Assembly (NCBI GenBank): GCA_003003725.1
Contig: PVWI01000031.1
Span: 1 to 33,820, forward strand
DNA: 33,820 nucleotides
Source: a filamentous cyanobacterium Phorm 6
GTDB taxonomy: Bacteria > Cyanobacteriota > Cyanobacteriia > Cyanobacteriales > Microcoleaceae
Direction: 5' to 3'
The notes beneath the pieces are model-generated. The model made no database searches, was not told where the DNA came from, and saw only the letters and a program-made list of their open reading frames with translations. Positions 1-8,676 of this stretch are shown here, one piece after another; position 1 is the first letter of the stretch; every line of letters begins with the position of its first letter. The translations under genes and the position numbers were made by a program.

Positions 1-30
1 AGGAGAGTTTATACGGTCGCTCACTAAGAA

Positions 31-57
31 AAAGCCGTCCTAGAAGGACGGGGCTTT
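31..57. repeat. Hairpin; possible IS200/IS605-type right end
   Basis: Imperfect inverted repeat: left arm AAAGCCGTCCT (31-41) pairs with AGGACGGGGCTTT (45-57), leaving two extra G in the right arm and a short loop. Hairpins of this sequence type, followed by TTTAGACC, resemble right ends of tnpB-bearing IS200/IS605 elements in cyanobacteria (from memory). No transposase lies inside the window, so the element would extend to the left. It could also act as a transcription terminator, but there is no U-tract. Confidence 0.45.
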
Positions 58-158
58 AGACCCAATAATTTCGGTAAAGTTAAACTGTAAAGCAGAACAC
101 GATCGCCCCTTAGTTAACCTAAAATGGGAGATCAACAGATCGATCGGGAGAAACAGTT

Positions 159-1967
159 ATCGAAACCATCTACGGCAATCTTCAAGGTCTAAAGTCCAGC
201 CAGCTCAAGCAACTCGAAAAGCTTTACCATCAGCGACTACCGGGCGATCGTATCACCACGGTAGAATTCGCCCAGCGCGTCGCCGCCATCAGCACCGAAA
301 TAGACAAACCAATCTGCACCTACATCAACCGCCGAGGACAAGTAATTCGCGTAGGCGTCGGTACACCCCGCCAAACCCAGATTGCGCCCCTAGAATTGCC
401 CCGCTATGGAGGAGGCCGCCTCAGTGGTATTCGCTGTATCGCCACCCATCTGAAGCCCGAAATCCCAAGCGAAGCAGCCCTCACAGCAATGGCAATTCAG
501 CGCCTGGACGCCCTGGTTTGGCTGACGCTGAGCGGCGGAGGATTTCAGCGCCGTGGCGGTGGTGGGACTGGTTACATCAAAGAAACTTATCTTGCTCACC
601 TAATACCCCAGGGAGAGCGGCCAAATTTTGAGTTCTCTGTTTTGAGCGCTAAGTTAGAACAACCTTCGACTGATGAAATAGAAGAGTCTTCAATTCAAGA
701 GCCTTCTATTCAAAACTCACCAATCAAAACTCAAAACTTTCCCTGGAAAATATCAGAACCTCAGAGTTTGGACGACCTTAGCAACCAAGACTTTCTGGAT
801 TTGGTGGAAGGACTAGAAGCAGAGTTTGAAGCAGAGTTTGTTGCTAAGCAGGTTGATGCAGACCAGGACAAAGTGCTACTTGTGGGTGTAATGACTCAGC
901 ATATGACTCTACTGGATTTTGAGGACGGACTCGCAGAAATCACGCGGCTGGTTGAAAGCGCCGGGGGTCAGGTACTGCAAACAGTGCGCCAAAAACGATC
1001 GCGCCCCCATCCGCAGACAGTTGTCGGCGAAGGCAAAGTGCAGGAAATTTCCCTCACCGCTCAGACGATTAGCGCTAACCTCGTGGTATTCGATCGTGAC
1101 TTGTCCGCCGCACAAATACGTAATTTGGAAATTCAAATTGGTATCCGTGTAGTCGATCGCACGGAGGTAATTCTCGATATTTTTGCCCAAAGAGCTCGAT
1201 CGAGCGAGGGTAAATTGCAAGTCGAACTCGCTCAGTTAGAGTACACTCTCCCTCGGCTCAGAGGTCGCGGTCAGGCACTATCGAGACAGGGTGGCGGCAT
1301 CGGTACCAGAGGCCCAGGGGAAACCAAACTCGAAACCGAACGGCGGACGATCGCCAAACGCATTTCTCGATTGCAACAGGAAGTCAATCAACTGCTCGCT
1401 CACCGCTTCCGGCTGCGGCAGAACCGGCATCACATGGACGTACCCTCAGTCGCGATCGTCGGCTACACTAACGCGGGTAAATCGACTCTACTCAACCTGC
1501 TTACCAATTCCGAGGTTTACGCGGCCGACCAATTATTTGCCACCCTCGACCCCACCACCCGAAAACTGACTATTCCGGGCGCTATCACCGGAGAACCTTT
1601 GTCGATCGTCCTCACAGACACAGTGGGCTTTATTCGCGAACTACCCCCCTCCTTGATCGACGCTTTTCGGGCTACCCTCGAAGAAGTTACTGACGCCGAT
1701 GCTTTGCTGCACCTGGTCGATCTCTCTCATCCCGCGTGGCAGAGCCAAATTCGATCGGTGATGAATATTTTGACAGATATGCCCGTAACTCCCGGGCCAG
1801 CGCTGGTAGTGTTTAACAAAATCGATGCTGTAGATGAAGGTACTCTCGCCCTCGCCCGAGAAGAGTTTCCTCAAGCCGTATTTATTTCAGCGGCCAAAGG
1901 TCTCGGGATGGAAACTCTCCGCGACAGACTAGCTCAGCTCATTCAATACGCTCTCTACCCTCGGTAA
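159..1967 (+). CDS. hflX: GTPase HflX, ribosome-associated (non-canonical start)
   Basis: HflX is a translational GTPase of the Obg-HflX superfamily that acts on stalled or heat-damaged ribosomes. Counting from base 159 (602 residues), residues about 1-180 are the N-terminal extension usual in cyanobacterial HflX. The HflX glycine-rich region (GRGQALSRQGGGIGTRGPGE) follows, then the G domain: G1 GYTNAGKS (435-442), G3 DTVGF (487-491) and G4 NKID (553-556). The conserved frame is open from base 123, but it has no ATG, GTG or TTG before TTG 396 and ATG 489. The family's usual first residues METIYGN appear here as I-E-T-I-Y-G-N with ATC at 159, and a GGAG ribosome-binding site lies 8 bases upstream. 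I therefore place the start at ATC 159, meaning either a rare start codon, a G-to-C mutation or a sequencing error. Identity is secure; only the start is in doubt. It stands alone, with no hfq partner nearby. Confidence 0.9.
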   Translation: METIYGNLQGLKSSQLKQLEKLYHQRLPGDRITTVEFAQRVAAISTEIDKPICTYINRRGQVIRVGVGTPRQTQIAPLELPRYGGGRLSGIRCIATHLKPEIPSEAALTAMAIQRLDALVWLTLSGGGFQRRGGGGTGYIKETYLAHLIPQGERPNFEFSVLSAKLEQPSTDEIEESSIQEPSIQNSPIKTQNFPWKISEPQSLDDLSNQDFLDLVEGLEAEFEAEFVAKQVDADQDKVLLVGVMTQHMTLLDFEDGLAEITRLVESAGGQVLQTVRQKRSRPHPQTVVGEGKVQEISLTAQTISANLVVFDRDLSAAQIRNLEIQIGIRVVDRTEVILDIFAQRARSSEGKLQVELAQLEYTLPRLRGRGQALSRQGGGIGTRGPGETKLETERRTIAKRISRLQQEVNQLLAHRFRLRQNRHHMDVPSVAIVGYTNAGKSTLLNLLTNSEVYAADQLFATLDPTTRKLTIPGAITGEPLSIVLTDTVGFIRELPPSLIDAFRATLEEVTDADALLHLVDLSHPAWQSQIRSVMNILTDMPVTPGPALVVFNKIDAVDEGTLALAREEFPQAVFISAAKGLGMETLRDRLAQLIQYALYPR

Positions 1968-1992
1968 ATACTTAAACATTACCCTTAAGTAG

Positions 1993-2022
1993 TTGACATT
2001 CGGGAATACACGTACATATACT
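1993..2022 (+). promoter_or_regulatory. Strong sigma-70-type promoter downstream of hflX
   Basis: TTGACA (1993-1998) and TATACT (2017-2022) are separated by 18 bases, close to the consensus. Transcription would start near 2029. The next coding start is at 2444, so the transcript would carry a leader of about 415 bases or be a separate small RNA. The spacer 1968-2443 otherwise holds a palindrome (2069-2088) and no convincing gene. I see no clear terminator inside it. Confidence 0.5.
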
Positions 2023-2068
2023 GAGGACATACCTTGTCAAAATATGAGATCATAAAAGAGTAGTTAGA

Positions 2069-2088
2069 TTGTGCATTGCAATGTACAA
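2069..2088. promoter_or_regulatory. 20-base palindrome, operator-like
   Basis: TTGTGCATTG (2069-2078) is followed directly by CAATGTACAA (2079-2088); the two halves are inverted repeats with one mismatch and no spacer. It sits about 40 bases after the likely transcription start from the 1993-2022 promoter. The zero-spacer symmetry looks more like a dimer binding site than an RNA hairpin. Confidence 0.35.
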
Positions 2089-2443
2089 TACAGCAACTTA
2101 AGTTTGCGATCGGTAGAATAATTAATCTCAGGAGGCGGTCAAGGTAAAAACACTCTTTGTTAATGGCTGTAACGGCTGTTGGTTGAGAGGTTGCAAAAAA
2201 AGATGTTGCTTCAAGCAGTACAAACCGCTAATGTGATGTCAACGTCAAAGAAAAAATGTAAAAGAAAATAAGACTACTAAAGTGTTTGGGCGATCGTCTC
2301 AAGCGCTATACTATCTTTTACAGGCGTCCGCGAGAGACAACACCCACTTATTCTAGCAACTCTGAACTCCTTGCCCGTCTTGCAACGCTAATCTGTAACA
2401 CTATTTCTACTTTCCGATTTTACCACTGTTTTACTAAATAGTT

Positions 2444-3085
2444 ATGTGTACGCCACTGGCAAAACTAGCAATTGGAATCTGGGCCACAATGGCAACAGGG
2501 TTCTACTATCTAGCTGCCGCCCCTCCGGCTTCAGCAATAGACGTGTGCGGGCCCGGAAACTTCTCAAGTGCCTGCGGCCCTGGCGGTTCCCCCACGACTC
2601 AATCACCAGAATCCCTGCGAGAGCCGGTAGCATCGCCACTGGCAACCCCAGAGCTGATAGTCCCATCGCCCCTGGCAACCCCAGAGCTGATAGTCCCATC
2701 GCCCCTGGCAACCCCAGAGCCGCTACCATCCATACCGCCGGTAGTCGAATCACCGATAATAGTACAGCCGACAGTACCGCCCATAGTGCCGCCGCCGGTA
2801 GTCGTATCACCACCACCGATAGTAGAACCCACAGTACCGCCGTCGGTAGTCGAATTAGCACCACCACCACCAGCCATAATAATTCCACCATCGGTACTCC
2901 AAACACCTACGGTAATCCCAAGCCCGATACCCTCGCCTACTTTTAACATCTATAGACCAAACAACAACGCTCTGAGGGCAACAGCTATCCCAGAACCCGG
3001 TACTGTGGTAGCACTCCTGCTAACAGGCGTAGGAATCATCTGTTCTGGCAAAAAACGAAACAAACAAGTTGGTCAGCAACGGTAG
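2444..3085 (+). CDS. Proline-rich PEP-CTERM exported protein
   Basis: 213 residues. A signal peptide covers about residues 1-32 (hydrophobic core around GIWATMATGFYYLAAA, likely cut after PASA). The middle is rich in Pro, Val, Thr and Ser, with tandem copies of an 11-residue unit of the type SPLATPELIVP, then PP-rich segments. The C-terminus carries the PEP-CTERM sorting signal: IPEPGT, a hydrophobic helix (VVALLLTGVGIICSG) and a basic tail KKRNKQ. PEP-CTERM proteins are exported, processed by exosortase and usually act at the surface or in extracellular polymer. No exosortase is in the window. The spacer-like low-complexity body suggests a surface stalk or matrix protein rather than an enzyme (inference). 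Long antisense frames here are by-products of the biased composition. Confidence 0.8.
   Translation: MCTPLAKLAIGIWATMATGFYYLAAAPPASAIDVCGPGNFSSACGPGGSPTTQSPESLREPVASPLATPELIVPSPLATPELIVPSPLATPEPLPSIPPVVESPIIVQPTVPPIVPPPVVVSPPPIVEPTVPPSVVELAPPPPAIIIPPSVLQTPTVIPSPIPSPTFNIYRPNNNALRATAIPEPGTVVALLLTGVGIICSGKKRNKQVGQQR
2632..2720 (+). repeat. 33-base coding tandem repeat, about 2.7 copies
   Basis: The core GGCAACCCCAGAG recurs at 2641, 2674 and 2707 with an exact period of 33 bases (11 codons), within the PEP-CTERM gene. The first two copies are nearly identical at base level, pointing to recent expansion; copy number probably varies between strains. Confidence 0.8.
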
Positions 3086-3582
3086 GCAGGCCCAAGCTGC
3101 TGCTTGTTTTCAAAATCTCTCCGTTTTTTGTTAAAGCGCGGGTGTTTTTTTTATTTTTAGGTCTAAATTAAATAAAATTGTATAAATAATCACTTCACAG
3201 CTTGCTGGCTGCTAGAGAAGGAAGACGGAAGACGGAAGAAGGAAGAAGGAAGAAGGAAGACGGAAGAAGGAAGAAGGAAGACGGAAGAAGGAAGACGGAA
3301 GAAGGAAGACGGAAGAAGGAAGACGGAAGAAGCCCCAACGCAGGGCGTTTATCCTGCCCTTCGACTCTTCGACTACGCGAGCGGGCAATGCTCAGGGCTC
3401 ATAAACCGCTTCAGGAAGAATAAAGAAGGAAGAATCTGAGCGGGTAAAAAGCTCCGTTGCGAGCACGCATAGCGAAGATCCATTAAAAACGTCCTAACCG
3501 TCAGGCAGTTGCTATATATAAAAATTAAAATAAGATTGGTTAAGATTACAATAAAAAAATATTGTGATTGTTTGAGCGTCTG
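3086..3582. other. Non-coding spacer with purine-rich tandem repeat (3215-3332)
   Basis: Bases 3215-3332 are a run of GGAAGA/GGAAGACG-type units, purine-only on this strand apart from a few C. The frame through it would give only Lys/Glu/Arg-rich low complexity, so I do not call a gene. Bases 3333-3480 resemble degraded repeat sequence. Bases 3422-3452 (AAAGAAGGAAGAA, then CTGAGCGGG and AAAAAGC) recur at 14106-14137. Confidence 0.6.
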
Positions 3583-3843
3583 ATGACCCCTAAAGTAGAA
3601 ATTTACACTTGGAGAACCTGCCCGTTTTGCATTCGTGCCAAAGCACTGCTGAAACGAAAAGGGGTGGAGTTTACAGAATATGCGATCGACGGAGATGCAG
3701 CAGCACGCGATCAAATGACCGATCGAGCCAACGGAGGCCGCAGCCTGCCCCAGATATTCATTAACGACCAACACATAGGCGGCTGCGACGAAATGCACGC
3801 ACTTGATGCTCAAGGCCAGCTCGATCCGCTGCTAGCAAAATAA
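3583..3843 (+). CDS. grxC: Glutaredoxin 3 (GrxC type)
   Basis: Small dithiol glutaredoxin that uses glutathione to reduce disulfides and glutathionylated proteins in the cytoplasm. ATG 3583 gives 86 residues, normal for the family; an in-frame TTG five codons upstream is less likely. The active site CPFC is at residues 13-16, preceded by the beta strand VEIYTW. The glutathione-binding features RSLPQIFI (with the cis-Pro) and HIGGCDE are intact. The gene lies 67 bases before gshB on the same strand, so the two probably form one transcription unit linking glutathione use and synthesis. Confidence 0.93.
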   Translation: MTPKVEIYTWRTCPFCIRAKALLKRKGVEFTEYAIDGDAAARDQMTDRANGGRSLPQIFINDQHIGGCDEMHALDAQGQLDPLLAK

Positions 3844-3910
3844 GCGATTCGCCGTTTAATTTTGAGTTTGCCCAAATTTGCCTGCGACCAATTCTTAATT
3901 ATCACTGACC

Positions 3911-4885
3911 ATGAAATTTGCATTCATCATCGATCCCCTCGCGCGACTAATTCCAGGACACGATACCAGCGTAGCGCTGATGGAGGCCGCTCAAGAGTTG
4001 GGTCACGAAGTCTGGGCGACTCAAGCCAACGAATTAAGCGTCATCGGCGGCAAAACCTGGGCAATGCTGACTCGGGTAACGCTCACCCCAGTAACACAGG
4101 TAGATGGACGCTGGGAGGCTGCTGAGGCTTGGTACGAGGTAGAACCGCCTACCTTGCAACCACTAGAAACAATGGACGCAGTATTTATGCGGACTGATCC
4201 GCCAGTCAACGTTCCTTATCTCTACGCTACTTACCTTCTAGACGGCATCGATCCCGCTAAAACTTTGGTCGTTAACAGTCCCAAAGGATTGCGGGCGGCG
4301 AATGAAAAGATGTACGCTTTGCAATTTGAAGGAGCGATCCCCGAAACAATCGTTTCTCAAAATAAGCAGGTAATTCGGCAATTTGTTGAGAAAAAAGGCG
4401 CCGCAGTTCTTAAACCCTTGGGCGGCAAAGCTGGCGAGGGCATTTTGTTTTTGGAACCGGGCGATCGCAATCTCAACTCCCTAGTCGAAATTAGCACTCA
4501 ACAAGGGCAAGTTCCAGTCATGGTTCAGACATATCTGCCGGAAGCCAAAGACGGAGACAAACGGATCATCCTCTTAAACGGGAAGCCGATCGGTGCTATT
4601 AACCGCATTCCCACCGGTAATGAATTTCGCGGTAACATGGCCGTCGGTGGCCGAGTCGCAAAAACCGAAATTACCGATCGCGAACGTCAAATTTGCACTC
4701 AGTTAGCACCAGTGCTGCAACGAGACGGACTGTACTTTGTCGGGATTGATATCATCGGCGGTTATCTCACCCAAGTTAATGTCACCAGCCCTACAGGGAT
4801 CAGAGAAATTGACTTGTTTGACGGCGTTAGTTTGGGCAAACAAGTAATTGAATGGACTGTCTCCCACGCCAGAACTAGAAGTTAG
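3911..4885 (+). CDS. gshB: Glutathione synthetase
   Basis: ATP-grasp ligase joining gamma-glutamylcysteine and glycine to form glutathione, the second step of glutathione synthesis. It has 324 residues, as in bacterial GshB. The N-terminus MKFAFIIDPLA is the typical pre-ATP-grasp start. Substrate- and ATP-binding segments include MRTDPPVNVPY, NSPKGLRAANEKMYAL, KPLGGKAGEGILFL (glycine-rich loop), RIILLNGKPIGAINRIP and the end motif NVTSPTGIREID. The start is the first ATG, 67 bases after the glutaredoxin. GshA is not in the window. Confidence 0.96.
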   Translation: MKFAFIIDPLARLIPGHDTSVALMEAAQELGHEVWATQANELSVIGGKTWAMLTRVTLTPVTQVDGRWEAAEAWYEVEPPTLQPLETMDAVFMRTDPPVNVPYLYATYLLDGIDPAKTLVVNSPKGLRAANEKMYALQFEGAIPETIVSQNKQVIRQFVEKKGAAVLKPLGGKAGEGILFLEPGDRNLNSLVEISTQQGQVPVMVQTYLPEAKDGDKRIILLNGKPIGAINRIPTGNEFRGNMAVGGRVAKTEITDRERQICTQLAPVLQRDGLYFVGIDIIGGYLTQVNVTSPTGIREIDLFDGVSLGKQVIEWTVSHARTRS

Positions 4886-4972
4886 GGTCTAATAGCGGAG
4901 AATTAGTCATCTGCTAAATATTTTTTGTGATGAAAATAAAAAAAAATCGCCTTTTTTTTTAGGGTAAAAAGC

Positions 4973-5001
4973 TTGACTTTGAGAGTTTCAAGAGGTATTA
5001 T
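4973..5001 (+). promoter_or_regulatory. Promoter-like element running into an inverted repeat
   Basis: TTGACT (4973-4978) and TATTAT (4996-5001) are separated by 17 bases. The -10 box is the first six bases of the left arm of the 4996-5062 inverted repeat, so a transcript would begin inside that arm. Just upstream lies an A-run, TCGCC and a T-run (about 4938-4960) that may end gshB transcription. Confidence 0.4.
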
Positions 5002-5062
5002 TAGATAATGGGAGTGGCGACAAAATTTAAATTTAAGTCACCACTCCCATTATCTAATAATA
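4996..5062. repeat. 26-base inverted repeat with 15-base AT loop (MITE-like or long hairpin)
   Basis: The left arm at 4996-5021 and right arm at 5037-5062 match over 26 bases with one mismatch (GGCGAC against GGTGAC, a G-U pair in RNA). The loop is aaaatttaaatttaa. It is the longest near-perfect hairpin in the window. No flanking target-site duplication is obvious. Confidence 0.75.
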
Positions 5063-5230
5063 TATCCCGAAAATCCCGAAAAATCAATAGGTAATAGTTA
5101 CTATTTTAGGAATTTTTTTTAACAAAACTACAAAAACCCGGTTGATTCAACAATATTGTCATAAATTCATCTAGGGATCAGCTTTTGTACGAGCCGACAA
5201 CATTGCACTCAATCACTTTCCTATCTTAAA

Positions 5231-5260
5231 ATAATCAGCGTTAATCAGCGTTAATCAGCG
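5231..5260 (+). repeat. Three tandem 10-base copies of the TTAATCAGCG type
   Basis: ATAATCAGCG followed by TTAATCAGCG twice, about 50 bases before the oxidoreductase start at 5312. It may be a simple tandem expansion or direct-repeat regulator sites. The rest of the 426-base spacer 4886-5311 holds only the promoter-like element and inverted repeat listed separately. Confidence 0.6.
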
Positions 5261-5311
5261 GTTGACCTCTCAATCAAAGAATTAATCCCCAATCCCCATC
5301 CCCATTAAATC

Positions 5312-6451
5312 ATGTCAAAAATTGGCGTTGCAGTAGTTGGTACAGGTTTCGGTCAAAAAGTGCACCTTCCCGGATTCCAGGCACACCACCGGACAGAGGT
5401 TGTGGCTGTTTACCACCGGAATTTAGACAAAGCTCAGGCGATCGCCTCTACCCATAATATCCCCTACGCTTGCAACTCGATCGCAGATATAGTCGCCATC
5501 CCCGAAGTAGCGGGCGTCAGCATTTCCACGCCGCCATTTTTGCATTTTGAAATGGCAAAAACTGTCTTAGAAGCAGGCAAACATTTATTATTAGAAAAAC
5601 CCACAGCCCTGACAGCTTATGAAGCTAGGGAACTTTACCGATTAGCAAACAGCGAATCTCAAACCGATTTTCAAAATAGTGGTTCGAGAGCAATTGCCAC
5701 AATGGACTTTGAGTTTAGGTTCATTCCCGCATGGCAAACACTAGCAGAATTATTGGCAGCAGGATATGTCGGAGAAAAGCGTTTAATTAAGATTGATTGG
5801 TTGGTTTCCGGCCGCGCTGATGCTACTCGCCCTTGGAATTGGTACGCGCAAAAAGAGCGAGGCGGCGGAGTTTTGGGCGCGACAGGTTCTCACGTTTTTG
5901 ATTATATTAGCTGGCTGTTCGGCCCGGTGCAAAGGCTTTCTGGACAATTGATTACAGGAATTTCGGCGCGGCCAGATCCGAAGGATTCGGGAAATTTAAA
6001 ACCTGTTGATGCTGATGATTCTTGCACGTTGATGTTGGAATTGGCCGGGGGAACGCCTTGTCAAGTTTGTTTGAGTTCTGTTACCTATCAAGGGCGGGGA
6101 CATTGGGTCGAAATTTACGGGAGTAAGGGTACGTTGGTGTTGGGAAGCGACAACCAGCAAGATTACGTCCACGGATTTCGCTTGTGGGGTTCCCAAGGTG
6201 GAGAACCTTTAGCTGAAATTAAGATTCCTCAAAGATTGGAGTTTCCTCAAGTTTATCCAGATGGCAGAATTGCAGCGTTTATTCGAGTAGTGGATAGGTG
6301 GGTGGAAGCAATTGATGCGGGGAAATCTTTGATACCGTCGCTCAAAGAAGGGGTTTACTCTCAGTTGTTGATGGATTTGACTACTGAGTCGAATGCTACG
6401 GGAACTTGGGTGGATGTACCGAATTTAGAGAAATTTTTGGGCAGTAGGTAA
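5312..6451 (+). CDS. Gfo/Idh/MocA family oxidoreductase
   Basis: NAD(P)-dependent sugar or cyclitol dehydrogenase-like protein of 379 residues. The N-terminal Rossmann fold shows VVGTGFGQ (GxGxxG, about residues 9-16). The family's EKP signature is LLLEKPTALT (about residue 92), carrying the cofactor/catalytic lysine. The C-terminal alpha/beta substrate domain includes GGGVLGATGSHVFDY, with the His expected in the active site. Substrate specificity cannot be read from sequence. It begins at ATG 5312 and stands alone; neighbours do not reveal a pathway. Confidence 0.88.
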   Translation: MSKIGVAVVGTGFGQKVHLPGFQAHHRTEVVAVYHRNLDKAQAIASTHNIPYACNSIADIVAIPEVAGVSISTPPFLHFEMAKTVLEAGKHLLLEKPTALTAYEARELYRLANSESQTDFQNSGSRAIATMDFEFRFIPAWQTLAELLAAGYVGEKRLIKIDWLVSGRADATRPWNWYAQKERGGGVLGATGSHVFDYISWLFGPVQRLSGQLITGISARPDPKDSGNLKPVDADDSCTLMLELAGGTPCQVCLSSVTYQGRGHWVEIYGSKGTLVLGSDNQQDYVHGFRLWGSQGGEPLAEIKIPQRLEFPQVYPDGRIAAFIRVVDRWVEAIDAGKSLIPSLKEGVYSQLLMDLTTESNATGTWVDVPNLEKFLGSR

Positions 6452-6678
6452 AATTAAAAATTTACCAGAAACAATTGGTTTAAAGCCGGAACCCTGATCG
6501 GGGAGAAATTAAAATAAAACTATTCATTACTCCAATCCTCTTCCTTTTAGGTAGAGGTCGCTGTCAACTGTCAACTGAATGAAAAAGCAATCTCTCGCGC
6601 TCGATCGCACCCCAAAACCGATAAACTACGAATAGTTAAAGTCGATCGACCTCTATATCAGCAAGTTGGTAGTTGTGA

Positions 6679-8517
6679 ATGGCGCGCCCTGAAAGTCCTT
6701 GCCTCAGTATAGCGATCGCTCGCCTGAGAACCGCTGGGGCAAACCATTTTGCCACTTGGGTTCTACAAGCTCCATATCCGAGCGGGTACGTTCACCATGA
6801 CTGTATGTGGCCGCTGGCCCTGTCCCAATCTTGGAAAGCTTGGCAGGAAATGTTTTCGCCCTCCGGGACAATTCACGAATTGCCCCTAAATCCTGATGGC
6901 AGTTTCGTCTCGCCCCAAAACAACCATAATATACTGGCAGAAATTGAACAACGAACCCCTAACTCCCTACAGTCACTTTCACCCATGCCCCCTGTGCCTT
7001 TGAGCCTCGGTCAAGGGGGGTTGGTTGAGAGGGGTGAGCAAAACCCGCCGCCGCCGCCGGCTAGCTACAGCAGCCGCCTGATGCAGCAGTTGGGGATGAA
7101 TCTTTGGCAATGGCTGTTTGAAGGGCCGATTCAGGGTAGTCTTCAGGAAAGTAAAGGTATCGCGATCGGGCAAAGTCTACCCCTGCGAGTGCGTATAGAC
7201 TTGCGCGAACCCTATTTAATTGCTTTGCCTTGGGAAATTATGCAGCCTCAAGCCGGTCAACCGGCAATTTCTCTGTCGCAGCAACTGCTTTTCAGCCGTA
7301 CTACGAGCAATGTTGAGCCTTTGCCGCCCCTGCGTCCTGCGGAATCGCTGAATATTTTGCTAGTTTTGGGACAAGCAGAACCAGGCCGCGGTGCTAATTC
7401 TGTATTTTCTAGTGGCAATAACCGTCATTTGCAGTTGGAAGCAGAAGCAGTCGCCCTCGCTAGGGTTCTCGAAAGTGCTTTTCAAACTGACGACAGCGAC
7501 AAATATTTCGACATCAGCGTTCCGACTCGCGTTGATACTTTGATCGAACCTACTCCGGCAGAACTAATTTCTCGGCTGGAAACGCAAGCTTATAACATTC
7601 TGTTCTACTCGGGCCACGGGATACCGGGGCCTGACGGCGGCTTGCTATTTTTAGCGCCGGACACGACGATGAACGGTACGGAACTGGCTCAGGTTTTAGT
7701 TCGGTGTCGCGTGACTCTGGCGGTGTTTAATGCCTGCTGGGGAGCTCAGCCGGCGGTGGAGAGGCTGCACTCAAATAACGGTCAGCAACAGGCGATCGCC
7801 CGCAGCAGTTTGGCTGAGGTATTGATTCATCACGGGGTGCCGGCGGTGTTGGGGATGCGGGATTCGATCGCCGATCGCGAAGCCCTGAGTTTTATCCAAA
7901 CCTTTGCTCAAGCTTTGGCCGGGCGGATGTCGATCGATCGCGCCGTCGCCGTCGCCAGACAGCAGTTACTGACACTGTACAAGTTCAATCAACCGGCTTG
8001 GACGCTGCCCGTACTGTATATGCACCCGGAGTTTGACGGTCAACTGACTGAACCGGTAGATGACCTCAAAACGGAATTACCTTTGAATTCCTCTACTTGG
8101 CTGGGACGTTTGCCGTCTTGTGCTTATTTGCGGGGGCGCGATCGACCAAATGTCAAATCCACCGAATCAACCAATCAGGTTTGGCCAATTAGCGCTGGTA
8201 TGGTTCGAGTCGGCCGCTGGGAAGAAAACGACGTAGTGATTCGAGAACAGTGGGTTTCTCAAAAACACGCCGAGATTTTCTGTCGCAACAGTATCGGAGA
8301 TCACCGGGGTGAGTCTAGCTACTTCTTGCGCGATTTTTCTCGCTACGGGACTCTAGTTTTGGGGCCGGAGGGATGGGTGAGAGTTCACCACCAAGAACTG
8401 CTGCTGCAATCGGGTACTCAGCTAAAATTTGGTAGTTCTCAAGGTCAGGTTTTTGAGTTCACTATTGAGGTTGCAAAAACTTCGGGCTACAGTGAGACTG
8501 ATTGCGGAACGAATTAA
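6679..8517 (+). CDS. CHAT-domain caspase-like protease fused to FHA domain
   Basis: 612 residues. The middle (about 130-455) is a CHAT (caspase HetF-associated with TPRs) domain: the lead-in LREPYLIALPWEIM, the catalytic His in YSGHG (His313) and the catalytic Cys in FNACWG (Cys353), so the cysteine-protease dyad looks intact. A short Pro-rich linker (PPPPPAS, about residue 120) precedes it. The C-terminus (about 505-600) is an FHA phosphothreonine-binding domain with VRVGRWEENDVV, VSQKHAEIF and FSRYGT. The combination suggests a protease recruited to, or controlled by, Thr-phosphorylated partners (inference). A helical protein of unknown function follows 159 bases downstream. Start is ATG 6679; the spacer 6452-6678 shows nothing else. 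Confidence 0.85.
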   Translation: MARPESPCLSIAIARLRTAGANHFATWVLQAPYPSGYVHHDCMWPLALSQSWKAWQEMFSPSGTIHELPLNPDGSFVSPQNNHNILAEIEQRTPNSLQSLSPMPPVPLSLGQGGLVERGEQNPPPPPASYSSRLMQQLGMNLWQWLFEGPIQGSLQESKGIAIGQSLPLRVRIDLREPYLIALPWEIMQPQAGQPAISLSQQLLFSRTTSNVEPLPPLRPAESLNILLVLGQAEPGRGANSVFSSGNNRHLQLEAEAVALARVLESAFQTDDSDKYFDISVPTRVDTLIEPTPAELISRLETQAYNILFYSGHGIPGPDGGLLFLAPDTTMNGTELAQVLVRCRVTLAVFNACWGAQPAVERLHSNNGQQQAIARSSLAEVLIHHGVPAVLGMRDSIADREALSFIQTFAQALAGRMSIDRAVAVARQQLLTLYKFNQPAWTLPVLYMHPEFDGQLTEPVDDLKTELPLNSSTWLGRLPSCAYLRGRDRPNVKSTESTNQVWPISAGMVRVGRWEENDVVIREQWVSQKHAEIFCRNSIGDHRGESSYFLRDFSRYGTLVLGPEGWVRVHHQELLLQSGTQLKFGSSQGQVFEFTIEVAKTSGYSETDCGTN

Positions 8518-8676
8518 GGTGCGGGTGTAGCTTATGAAGGCGAAAGGCGATCGGAACAGCAAACTTTCGGGCGTCGAGTCTCAAATCTCAAGTTAAAAGA
8601 GTTACTCACAACTAGCAACTCGCACTTGACAGATCCCACCTTCTATATTTTCCCTTTCCCACTTAGGTATTACATC

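Noticed and set aside
1-30. C-terminus of a TnpB-type transposase
   Set aside because: Too few codons to recognise, and two reading frames are equally plausible.
2442-2949. Long minus-strand open frames opposite the PEP-CTERM gene
   Set aside because: They mirror the repetitive plus-strand coding sequence, whereas the plus strand has a signal peptide and a PEP-CTERM motif.
3202-3423. Open frame in the purine-rich repeat
   Set aside because: Encodes only Arg/Lys/Glu low complexity made of GGAAGA units, with no domain.
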